64,000 bases of DNA from Isoetes taiwanensis. Taxonomy: Eukaryota; Streptophyta; Lycopodiopsida; Isoetales; Isoetaceae. Position numbers and translations under genes: made by a program. The stretch covers positions 21,775,513-21,839,512 of the forward strand of contig JAJEKV010000014.1 in assembly GCA_021234155.1 (NCBI GenBank). The letters run 5' to 3'. How positions within the stretch are numbered: position 1 is the first letter of the stretch; each line of letters begins with the position of its first letter. This document shows positions 25,061 through 35,636 of the stretch, piece by piece. The notes beneath the pieces were generated by a model, which was not told where the DNA came from, did not search any database, and saw nothing but the letters and a program-made list of their open reading frames with translations.

Positions 25061-27158
25061 GCTGGTCAGTTTTCTTTATCATCTAATTGCAGACATGCAT
25101 CCAAAGTTTTAGCAATTGTAAATTTATCCAGGGTCAAGAAATCTGGTCATTTAAAGAATGAAGTGGTAAGTTATATTGTTGGCTCAAAGTCTGCCAGTAA
25201 GACATGGTAAGATCCATATTCAATTTGGATTCTTTCCAAAACCATCCATCTAAACGATTCTTTTGTCTATTTTAGGTTTTATCAAATTAGAATATGCAAT
25301 CATAAACTTTCCTGTAAATTCAACTCTTCTTGGCAAGGGATTGTTCTTTTGCAAGTACAAAGTCTTTTGCATATGCACCTGCAAAGCACTGCCTCCGTGA
25401 TGCTAGTCCATGCCTCATGCTAACAGCAAGCATAGAGAAAATGTTGGGCGCTAGTTCTGTTTGGCAAAGGTTCAATTTTTATTCATCTTTCTTGTTCGAA
25501 ATAGTTGCATTTTTGTTTTTCATTTCTTTTTTTAAGAAATATATTTTTTGTTGCTTTAGGAGCAAGGGCATGCCACTTATTGATGCTTCCAAGTTGCCAA
25601 ATTAATGCCAAGGGACTCAAAAATATGAACAATAGGGATATAGAAACTGTTGTTTCTATAGCAGATCCTAAACCTTAGCTTCAAGGCGTGGACTAGAACC
25701 TGTGTGGTCTTGGCAACCTTAACTCCAAAAATTTTAGGGGTCATTTTAACAAATGTCCAAAGAGTTAGCAGGTATGTAAACTTTATATATTATTACAGAA
25801 AGTTCAAAACTTATATGACCATTGTATGTCTTGCTTGCAGTTTACTAGAGTTAAAGTTATATCTACATTTATCGAGAGGTTAATAGTTGGGATCTAGCGC
25901 GGATGGTAAGCTGCATACTTGAGGTTACTCTTCAATGCAGGTGGCCAAAAGATTGCACATCTAAAGGAACAAGAGCTTTACGTTATTTTGGTGTTGGTAG
26001 TGCTGGGCCTGATTCTGTTACAGTTTATTCTCTTTATAAAGATTTGTAATTCTTTGTCGGTAGATAAAATGGTAATATCAGGGTTCAAATCCCTGGGCCT
26101 TTGGGTTATTTGATATTCATTGATGCTCAAGCTAATTTTGACGGTACTATGGTGCGCTAATTTTGACACGTATCCTTTCTTAAGAACCGAGCTTAAAATT
26201 CAACTTGTTCATGTAAGAACCGAGCTTTTGAATTTTTTGGTTTGTAGCCTGTCTTTTGGAGATTTGTTGTTAGCACTAGTTTCATATTAAGTTGACTGGC
26301 AGATTGCAAAATGCTGGCTGTGTATCACCACTAGGTCATTTTCTCGTCAATTTTGTGATGGGCCTGGCAAATCGGACTTGTCAAGAGTTTGGGGCACTAA
26401 AAGAGGGTGTTGTCGTAGTATTGTATGGAAATTAGTCAAAAAGAAGATCTACAGGACTCTGGGCAGCATGTCAGCTTGAAATCCATATCATTTGAAGGAG
26501 CGTCTTCTGAAACAAATAGTAATACTGATATAGCAAGTCGTCTTACAAATGGGCCTTTCCATTTTTCAAAGAGATCAGAGGAGAAAGAACTTTGTGGATG
26601 TTGCCTCCTGCTAGTTGCTGCCCTTCTTCGCCTCTGCTTTTCATCCTCTTGACTGTTTGTTTAATCCACACAATACTTTTAAAATGAGTTAACAAACCAA
26701 ATACATCTAAGATGAGAATACAAAAATGCATACCTCCTACAAGAATTAGTGCTCATAGCAAAGCTTCACGTAATCCTTGAACATTGGATTGGAACTGGGG
26801 TTTGATTCCCCAGGCTCATGTGATGGTGGAATCCTGTTCATATGTTTGAGTTGTATTGGACTGTATTACTGTCACACTGTACCGTATAGAGATGCCAAAA
26901 TACTGTTTTATCCAATGGTTGTTTGTTGGTTTAATAATGCCCCCTTCAAAGTCAGGTCAACAACGGGCAGTTTGACCTGGAAAAGACTTGCTTTGGACGT
27001 TGTGGATTTGTGGAGAGGGAATATGCTGCCAGGCGCTGTTATCAAATGGCTGAGAAGCCATAATACAAGGCTTAGCCATAAACTTCCTATGAAGAAAGTA
27101 AAATAGCCTTATCGCTATCGGACTCTCTCCCTGCTAGGAAAAAAGTAAAATAACCTTA
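25061..27158. other. Gene-free stretch between LINE and pogo fragment
   Basis: AT-rich. Some pieces look exon-like (after gcag near 25938 and around 26425-26570) but match no family I know. Two tRNA T-arm-like hairpins occur: caggg/ttcaaat/ccctg near 26079 and gggg/tttgatt/cccc near 26797. No full tRNA cloverleaf can be built around either. Confidence 0.4.
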
Positions 27159-27864
27159 GGGTATGGTCGCCCTCTGCCGTGACCCCACTCCGGAGCATGG
27201 GTCAGCCCCCCATCCCTTCGCGGTTTAACTCCATGCTGCCATGGGTCCACAAGTCTATGTACCGTCGTATTGTGGCCATGTGTCATCGACTGGGTTTCTG
27301 TCAACCGAGACACCAGCGTCCATCAACCATGCCTGCCGTTGCCGCTGTCATGAGTTCAGGTCCCAGACACCATGCACTGAGTGACCATATCCGTGCACTG
27401 GATGACCACATCCGTGCTGGAGAAAATACCCCGAGCATGCCGATTTGAAAGACGAATTCAATGCGGGTGATTTGAATTGGCGTCCAAACCTAGCACTCGA
27501 TTGCATTCTTCTGAATTCAATTCTCCGACTCCCGTTATGGCTTTCATGGACATAAAATCCTGCCCTCCTTTCATAGTTCATATGTTCTCGAGAGGAGGCT
27601 GTGAAGAGCACGAAGAAAGCCATGGTTTCGACTGAGGGCACGAAGAGAAACCGATGCTGAAAGAGGTACCAGGAGACCGGCATCATCTAAGAGGGTCTGC
27701 ACGCCCAGGACAAAAAGGAGGGCACCACAGGGCAGAGCTGCTACCAATCCAATGCCAAGGAGGCCGAGTAGGAGAGGTCAATGGACAGAGGAGCAAATGA
27801 TGGACATCCTCAAAGAGGTAAGTGAACTTAACATTTCGATTAGAGAGGCATCAAGGAGATCTGG
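27159..27864 (+). mobile_element. 5' end of a pogo-like DNA transposon, copy 1 (interrupted)
   Basis: Starts with GGGTATGGTC directly after a TA (27157-27158), the same terminal sequence as the complete copy at 52911. The transposase start is conserved in both copies (ATGGTTTC.AC; 27622 here, 53506 there). The N-terminal helix-turn-helix frame at 27752 reads MPRRPSRRGQWTEEQMMDIL and then IREASRRSGV, almost the same as the complete copy. A frameshift lies just after the start codon. The copy stops abruptly at 27864 where an LTR begins, and no 3' half is found in the window. Confidence 0.85.
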
Positions 27865-29486
27865 TGTGACGCTCCCCGCACAATATACGGTAACCACCGT
27901 ACACTCCACGGAAAATCCCCCAACCAGTGTCGTCTACTGGATGGGCCCTCCATCTATCCCGTTCTAGGGATGGCTAGAACGATAAGGGACACGGAGGTGT
28001 CTCGTAAATCCGTCCCCTATGGACTCCTAATAACAGCGGAAGCATATAACTAAATGTCAGTACTAGCAACTAACAATAATAGCAATAAGTCTACCTCTAC
28101 CTCGAAGGGTAGCTCAATCCATCCATCCATAGAATCGTCAGAAGGATCAATACACCATAAAACAATGAAGCTTCTAACCAAGCTCTGACTCGTGGGGGAA
28201 AGTACACTGACGGCTAGGTCTCAAGATAGATACAGACGGAAGTATAAACAATGGCGGGGCTGGCTATAAGACAATGGCTAAGGGTTGACCGCTCCATCCG
28301 CCCCTCCTGTGCATACTTTGCAGAAGGGCTAAATCGAGCTATGGCGTGACTGTAGCCTGCCGGATACGCAATCTCTTGGGATCACCCGAAGAGACTACTC
28401 CAGGTTGCATCTCCCTGGTCCGATGAGGCAAGGTCGGGTTACATCTCCCCTTCCCAGAAATCAGTGACTCGATGGGCGACTAGAGGATCGTGGCGACACA
28501 CGTCCGTTCACGTCTTTAACCCCCCCAAAGCAAGAACCAGGTCGACACCTGCAACTCTTCAGGATCAGGGCGGCACCATTGATCCAGGGGGTGACGAACC
28601 CATGCCCGGCCCGCACGAAGTGACCGACCATAGGCCTAGTGCGCCCCAAGTCCCCAGTAGCCACGCTCAGCAGGGACTATTCCACCATCTCGTCACTGAT
28701 CCCGTTATTTGGTGCTCAGTCAATCCATAACTCCCTCAGTCCGGTGGGCTCTATGCACAGGCCGCATGTAATAGGTATTATGGGTCTATCTAGAAGCATC
28801 ATACATAGGGCTGCTAGGCCTCTACCCCCCTTCCCAATACATGAGGAGCATAACAAGAGATCAACCATATCATATCTATAACATATGAACAAAGAATAAG
28901 ATCTAACCTAATCACATGAATCTAACTAGGGAGTTAGGATTCATTGATTCGGTTCATGAGGTGAAATAGTGATTCTAGGAAGGCTCTACTAGAATACATG
29001 ACTCTACTTCGTCTCTATATCTGAAACTGCTTCAAAATACCTGCTCCTGACGCATTTCCTCCTGATCCTGGGGTCTCCATCGATTCTTCGGGGTTCGAGA
29101 TTATTGCAACTCAATCTAACACGTCCACGTTGCTTGGGCCGCTAGACCGTGCTATGCTGCAGCTTCTGGATCTTGATTCTGAACTTCGGGCGTGACAATA
29201 GCCTCAAGAGTGGGAGGAGCAAAAGTGTCTTCTGGGTTAGGGTTAGGTATTTATAGGCAAAGTTAGGGTTAGGGTTGACACCTTGTCCAATGGGATGTGA
29301 ACACGTGGCTAACTACTCCAATCAGGTAGTGCCACGTGGAATTAACCTTTCCTAAGGTTGATCAAGTTACATTATAATGTGACCTGAATCAATCTAATTG
29401 TCATACCAATCTATATACGATGGATTGTATGGTGACGTAGCCCAAAATATACGTATACATACCGTATATTTTAGGGGAACGTCACA
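27865..29486 (-). repeat. 3' LTR (1,622 bp) of gypsy copy 2
   Basis: The plus-strand boundaries are TGTGACGCTCCCC at 27865 and GGGGAACGTCACA ending at 29486. They form an imperfect 13-bp terminal inverted repeat with TG..CA ends, as in LTRs. The inner parts are also related: caatatacgg versus the complement of ccgtatatttt. A polypurine tract lies just outside, at the expected place on the minus strand. No second LTR copy is in the window, so a target duplication cannot be checked. Confidence 0.83.
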
Positions 29487-29487
29487 T

Positions 29488-29499
29488 TCTCCCCCCCAT
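29488..29499 (-). other. Polypurine tract of gypsy copy 2
   Basis: The minus strand reads ATGGGGGGGAGA immediately before the LTR start TGTGACG (2 bases between). In LTR retrotransposons this purine run primes plus-strand DNA synthesis, and its position confirms the strand and the LTR boundary. Confidence 0.8.
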
Positions 29500-30241
29500 A
29501 GAATAATGTTGTCCGCAGCATTAGAGTAAGGTTTTTCGAACCTGCATAAACTTATATACTTGACTATTATTAGATTGAATTAGCATTTACTAAAACGATA
29601 ACTTCCGATATATATTTGTTTTTATAAAGGTAGCTTGTAAGCATATCCTTGCAAGCTTATACAAAAGTACTATAAAGTTTTATTTAAAAAAAAAACACAT
29701 TATGATTTGGACAAATCAATTCATAATTTAAGTTTAGGAGTTTATAGCTAGCTACAAAATTCTTAACTCCTAACTTCTCGTAATGTGCTCCCTCGTATTT
29801 GCTTGAGTTCACTTCCCTGCAATGAGTAGCACATTACGTTAGTTTAAATTATAAATTGTGGTTTTAAGGGGACCACCCCCCTAATTACTCACTATACCTC
29901 TTTCTAACTACATACGATCATGGCCATACGGTTTAAGCTAAGAATCATTTAAGATGATCCTATCATTGCCCATGATAGTAGCTACCTTGTGCACGACCTC
30001 CCCTCGTTGATCATGCACCCCAATGTGCTTCATGGTTTCATGGTTTAAGCTTAGGAACATGCAATTGACTCCTTCATTGCCCATGATCACTTTTATTTTA
30101 CATGACCCCCACTATGGTCATGTACACTTGCAGTGCGTAATGGCATAGAGAGCGTCTTATGGATGATCTCATCATCGCCAACACTCTCTTCTAAACTTAT
30201 CTAAAACACGATAATCTATACTTTGTAATTATCATAGCTAA

Positions 30242-31639
30242 CTACAAGGTATTCACTAACTTATTTAATCTATCACAGATTTTACTCAATGGCAGATCTA
30301 TGCATTCGATGTTGGCCATTTCGGAGATGATTTGGCCGTTGAATTGGTTCATAAATTCTGGGTATTGTCTTTCTAAATCTTGTTTCAGTACCCAAGTTGC
30401 GTCTTCCACTGGCACATGCTTCCATTTAACTAAGTACTGAAGAAATTCTGATCTCCGTGTTTTCTTGAGTGCTTTGTCAAGGATGAGTTCAGGAACAATT
30501 TCAACATGTTCCTCTGTCGTTTCCAATAAAGTTGGAGTCTCCAAAATCTCATCCGGATTTGGAGCATGCCTTTTAAGCAGACTAACGTGAAAGACTTTAT
30601 GAACCTTTAGATGAGCGGGTAAGTCTAATCTGTAGGACTGATTCCCAACTCTCTCAATAATTTTAAATGGTCCTGCCCATCTTGGTGCCAATTTCTTGCA
30701 ATTTCCGATTCTGAGCTTGGCTTACTTAACTTTGATCTTTAGCCATACGCTATCTCCAACTTGAAATTCTCTTACTGTTCTATGCTTATCTGCTAAGCTC
30801 TTTTGATGGCTTCTAGCTGCTATCAAATATTCTCGAACTTCTTGCACTAGTTGTTGCATATCTTCTAACATTTGTTGAGAGACTTCAACTTTTGACACAG
30901 GATTATGCCACGTGTCAGGTGTGAGACATTGGTATCCATAATTAATCATAAACGGGGACATCTGTGATGATTCTTGCTTGGTACTATTGTATGCAAATTC
31001 TACCAAGTATATGTAGTCCTCCCATTTCGTCTGTTTGTTCCATATGTAATGTCTCAGCATATCTTCCAAAATTCTGTTTGTTCTTTCTGTTTGACCATCT
31101 GTTTGAGGATGATAAGTTGTACTCATACAAAGCTTTGTTCCGATGGTTCCGAAGAAGTCATTCCAAAATGCACTTATAAATTTCGGATCTCTATCCGATA
31201 TTATTCCTCTAGGCATGCCATGAAGTCTGAAAATTTCTTTAGTGAAGAGCAAGGCTGTATCTAGGGCAGTGTCTGTTGTTCTGCATGGCAAAAAATGTGC
31301 CATCTTTGAAAGTTTATCGATCACTACCATGAGTGCGTCATGCCCTCTTGCTGTTCTTGGAAGGCTCGTGATGAAATCCATACTCACTATTTCCCACTTG
31401 GCATCTGGAACTGCTAATGGCTCTAGGGCTCCAGGAATGCGAAGTTGTTCGGCCTTGGTTTGTTGACATAATTGACATTGTCGAATGTAATTGGCAATGT
31501 CCTTCTTCATACCTGGCCAGAAGTAACTACTTTTTATTTTGAAGTAAGTTTTCATAAAGCCTGCATGACCTGCAATCGGGCTATTGTGAGTATCATTGAG
31601 AATCAATTTTCTCACTCCTGATGCTTCTGGGACACACAA
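30242..31639 (-). pseudogene. Integrase plus chromodomain of gypsy copy 2, one in-frame stop
   Basis: The frame is open over almost the whole length. A zinc-binding HHCC module comes first: H in NDTHNSPIAGHAG, then CQLCQQTK. The catalytic core follows with all three acidic residues in context: MDFITSLPR, IISDRDPKF and DGQTERTNRIL. Then come the GPF-type module (APRWAGPFKIIE) and a chromodomain (QYLVKWKHVPVEDATWVL). The only break is a TAA at 30722-30724, where copy 1 has a Gln codon, so a single C-to-T change explains it. The usual role is insertion of element DNA, with the chromodomain guiding it to heterochromatin. With RT missing it cannot act alone. Confidence 0.9.
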
Positions 31640-31682
31640 CTTGTCCTTATGGTAAAGAAGCTTGCCTTCCTTCTTATAATTC

Positions 31683-32080
31683 TTAAAAAAGATGTAGTTT
31701 CTTGGAATGTTATTATTGCAACATATTCACAGCATGGAAATGGGAAGGAGGCCCTTATGCTTTTCCAACAGATGCGGCTGCAAGGCGTGGTTCCCCTTAG
31801 TGCAACTTACTTATCCGTCCTTTCGGTCTACAGATACATTGACATGATTGATGATGGCTATCATATTTTTGTTTCCATGGATCAAGATCATAAGATCCTA
31901 CCTACGGATCACTATAATTCCATAATTGATCTTCTTGGTCGGGCATGACCGTTGGGTGAGTCAGAGGATCTAGTAAATCATATTCCTTGTGGTAATACTC
32001 TGCCAGGATAGATGAGCTTGTATAATGCATGTAGAATGCATGATGCAACTAGTTGAAATATTCTGGTTCTTTAATAAATG
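31683..32080 (+). pseudogene. PPR-protein remnant (PLS class, C-terminal part)
   Basis: KKDVVSWNVIIATYSQHGNG followed by EALMLFQQMRLQGVVP is a typical pentatricopeptide unit. HYNSIIDLLGRA and then MSLYNACRMHD are the L/S and E-type units of plant organelle RNA-editing or RNA-processing factors. Stops after LLGRA (31946-31948) and after NTLPG show it is dead. It starts exactly where gypsy copy 2 ends. Only about 130 codons remain of a family that is usually 500-900 residues long. Confidence 0.8.
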
Positions 32081-32136
32081 AGAGTTGAAGAAAGAGGATT
32101 TGACGAGTTTTGTTGTGTTTAGGGTAATCCCTCAAG

Positions 32137-33508
32137 ATGTCCATGATAATGAGATATTTATCCAAGACCCAGTTATTGGAATCACTTAGAAAGAGCCTTG
32201 AAGCAGTCATAGCCAAGGTTGATGCAGAAAAAGATCAAGTGAACACTCTTAAAACATCATATCAGAATCTTAAGCAGCAATTAAATCAGAAAAAGGACTC
32301 TGCTCAACTATTGCAGCTCAAACTGCAAAAAGGAAAAGTCTTATTGCAGAAACAGATCAAGGAAATTAATGACTTGAGAAAAGGGCTACAGAAGAAAGAT
32401 TCTGCTTACTCTGATACTCTGTTATGCTTGCAAATGAAGCAAGCAGAATTCTTAACGATAAAGTTAGAGACATGGCAAGTAAAATGCGAGGTTTCTTGTA
32501 TGCAACTTGCGCTGTCTCAGAAGGATAATCAGCTGAAAGTTACAAATATTGTTATTGCCCCAATTACTAGTTAGTAGCTTTTGTGTTATTACTAGCTTTT
32601 ATGTCTTCAACTTTTAAAATGCATTCTTCACTTGTATTGGAACTGCAGGGCAGCATTAACTTCTAAAAATATCTCTCAATTGCATTGCAGGTTGTTGAAG
32701 AATATCGCAAGAACGAATATGTGTCTTTGCTTTGTGGCGACGAAAAATTTGGTTTGGGGCTGATTCATGAAACAGATCCTGCTGATTTGGCACATGGGAT
32801 ACCAATTGGTGAAGGTAATGTTTCATTAAATATTTGTTATCTTGAAAAGGGTTCCGAAGAGCTACCAATGCCATTTCCGACGAGTGAACTCGAGATTTTT
32901 AATGATCTTGGAACTAATATGAAGCAATGGTTCGTGCGATGGCCAAAGTCAAGGCTTCGTCCCATTCCTCAAACTGAAGCAAGGAAAATTTTGTCCGATT
33001 TAAGCACAATGGAGGAAGACAAGTCCATTATGGAAAAATCAGATGATGATAGCAGTGGCGATGATTTGCAGGTATGTTATACTTCAAATTGTCCTTTTTC
33101 ATGATACAATAATGGGGCTGCCATTGAAATTAAATGTGTTGTTTTGAAATTCTTGTTTTTTATATTTTCCATGTGATTTGCATGTCGCAGACTACAAAGT
33201 CAAAGCAAATTAGAAGATTGGAAAAAATGCAGCCTCTCAAACACAAGATTATATGCATGATTGCGCTTGGCAAGGAGAAGATTGATGATGTTAATGCTGT
33301 AGATCTTCTTAAACTGAGCAATGAATTGAATAAGACACACAAGAAGGCATTTTCCGATCTATGTAAGTCCAAGGTGAGGGGTTCAGATTTGTATAAACTC
33401 TTTGCAATGGCATGCGTAAAGTGCAATATCGTGAGAATCTCCAAAGAGGGTTGGAGAACGGAAACATCAACCATTCAACTGTCACTTTTACGGGTGATTG
33501 CATATTGA
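32137..33508 (+). CDS. Small spliced gene: coiled coil plus transposase-associated-like domain
   Basis: Exon A (from 32137; end uncertain, near 32535-32574) codes an almost pure coiled coil, LRKSLEAVIAKVDAEKDQVN and onward. Exon B is 32691-33071 (acceptor gcattgcag, donor cag/gtatgt) and exon C is 33191-33508 (acceptor gtcgcag, stop TGA). Exon B carries EYVSLLCGDEKFGLGLI and RWPKSRLRPIPQTEARK. This resembles the short domain in plant proteins annotated as Ptta/En/Spm-type transposases, where a W-P-K motif closes a small beta-rich unit. It ends in an acidic stretch (SDDDSSGDD). Exon C is basic and helical. No catalytic residues are seen. It could be a host gene or a domesticated or decayed TE gene. 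The A-B junction is not resolved. Confidence 0.5.
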
Positions 33509-33821
33509 GACCTTGGACAAACTTAAGACAGATGCATCTATTTATTATGTTTTATTATGATATTGCCTTAAGAGTTTAGTAGAACTTGCAATTGTGTTTT
33601 ACTTTTATTATATTGATCCATTGTCAATATAATATTTATTGTAGCCTTCTATGCATTGATTTTTGAAATCAATCTATCTTTACTTGGCAAAGTAGTTGTG
33701 GTTACCACTTGTAAGCCATTAAAGAAGGACATGTAAACACAAATGCTTTTAATGAAATGTAGTACTGGTGAAGAACTATTTCAAAATGCTATGAAACCAT
33801 CGAGGAGAAGCTTAACTGCTT

Positions 33822-34330
33822 GGACGTGAAAAATAATCATGGTTAATAATCTTAACCACTAGGAGACCACTACATTTTAACTGCTTCTTGTAGTCTAATA
33901 TTAAATGCTTGGATGTGAAAAGCATGTATGCTTGATAGTCCTAACCACTAGGCATATGGACGCGAAAAACAATTATGGTTAATAATCTTAACCAATACGA
34001 GACCACTACATTTTAACTGCTTCTTGTAGTCTAATCTTAAGTGCTTGGACGTGAAAAACATTTATGATAAATAGTCTTAACCACTAGTCATATGGACATG
34101 AATAACATTTATGGTTAATGATCTTAACCAATAGGCATATGGACGTGAAAAATGTTTATAGTTAATAGTCTTAACCAGTAGTAGACTACTATATTTTAAC
34201 TACTTGTTTTAATCTAATCTTAAATGCTTGGACGTGAAAAACCTTTGTGGTTAATAGTCTTGACCACTAGGCCTATGGAATTGAAAACATTTATGGTTAA
34301 GAGTCTTGACCACTAGGCATAAATGTCAAG
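33822..34330. repeat. Satellite-like array around ggacgtgaaaaa / ttaaccactag
   Basis: The phrases ggacgtgaaaaa, atggttaatagtctt and aaccactagg recur six or more times at spacings of about 55-65 bp. Every second or third unit adds a longer block (agaccactacattttaactg, then cttgtagtctaat). This gives a two-level, higher-order-like pattern of about 120-135 bp. Confidence 0.75.
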
Positions 34331-35467
34331 AAACTATGTGGTCATATAACACAAATGCATACATATATAATCAATAAGACTGCCCTTGTTTTCATTCATG
34401 AACCAAAAGTGCTTCAGATCATAGAAAGGTAGGCATATTCACCCCTTACTCCTTAATCTACACCGTACGTAAAGTTCCTCGTTTGTGGGGTATGCAAGTA
34501 CAAAATTTGCTATACTGTATAACAAGATTCGCAAAATACTATAAGATTTCAAGCAGAATACTATATGGTGTTGATTTCGTACGTGCAAAATACAATTATG
34601 AGGGCTCTCGCTGCCCTACGTCACCCCCCGTGTGAATATGCACCCAACCCAAAGGGGGTTTAAGGGGGATTTTAATTTAAATATGTTGGACCCAATGGTT
34701 GTGTTAATTAATGTCAATGGTAGTTATGTGTTGGTTGTTAATGTCAATGGTTGTTATGTGTTGGTTGTTATGCGTTGGGGGATTTAATTTTTATATGTTG
34801 GATGTTAATGGTTTGTGTTGCAAAAAAATTTTTTTGGCCCCTTCGGGGCCTTAGGGACGTCCCCCCGTGTGACAAAAATTTTAGAATTCAAACCAGAAAA
34901 AAACTAGAATTCATTTGAGGCTTTCATCACCTATAGCTTTTGAATTTCATCACAATAAAACAAATAGAACATAAGTAAAAGTTACCATAAAGATAGAGCA
35001 GATTGATCCCATTATTCTGAAAGTCATAAAGTTTGCAACACCCATACACAAACATTTTTCAACTGGAATTTAACAGCAGCCTTTGGCCTCCATGGATTCT
35101 TGTGGTGAGAAACCAAAGTGGGAAACTTTTCTGCTTGTTAGCACAAGGATCTAGAAGCCTCAAAATCTAAAAATGCATGGTAATTTTTTGCAAGCTTCAT
35201 TCGGAATGAACCATAAAACAATATCCAATAGCGCAATCCTGTATTAATCAGCTGGTAGGATGTGAAAGCCTATCAAACCCGGCCATAAAATTCCTGTTTT
35301 AGCATAGATAACTTAACCAAACATATCCATATCATACATTATTAAAAAGATCTCGGAGAGAGCTTTCCAACACAATAAAAATCATCTCAAACAGAGCTCT
35401 GGATCAAAAGTTATGATAAGAAATGTGTTGCCGGCGGGGAAACTGCACTACATGCGCCCTTCAAGCC

Positions 35468-35636
35468 ATTATGCACCACACACACAAAAAGAGGGTTTTT
35501 GTTGTGAGCCATTGGTTGTTGACCATTATGCACCACACGCACAAAAAAGGGCTTTTGTTGTGAGCCATTGGTTGTTGACCATTATGCACCACACGCACAA
35601 AAAAAGGCTTTTGTTGTGAGCCATTGGTTGTCGACC
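35468..35636. repeat. Three tandem copies of a 56-57-bp unit
   Basis: Units begin with attatgcaccacac at 35468, 35525 and 35581 and end with ggttgttgacc or ggttgtcgacc. They differ mainly in the length of the inner A run. Confidence 0.9.

Larger units (their letters stand above)
27865..31682 (-). mobile_element. Ty3/gypsy chromovirus, copy 2, with 3' LTR, truncated upstream
   Basis: On the minus strand, integrase and chromodomain are followed by a non-coding region, a polypurine tract and a complete LTR. The element ends at about 31682, within the sequence just before the integrase zinc-binding domain, where a PPR remnant starts without a gap. RT, RNase H, protease, gag and the 5' LTR are therefore absent. 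It sits inside pogo copy 1. Confidence 0.88.

Noticed and set aside
20017-25100. Host gene with the LINE lying in an intron
   Set aside because: Exon-like pieces on both sides (19774-19900, 25330-25610, 25938-26040) match no common family, so a shared gene cannot be supported.
26036-26110. tRNA gene suggested by caggg-ttcaaat-ccctg
   Set aside because: No acceptor stem, D-arm or anticodon arm can be formed at the right distance.
35468-35636. CRISPR-like regular repeats
   Set aside because: Contiguous tandem units without unique spacers, in a plant genome context.
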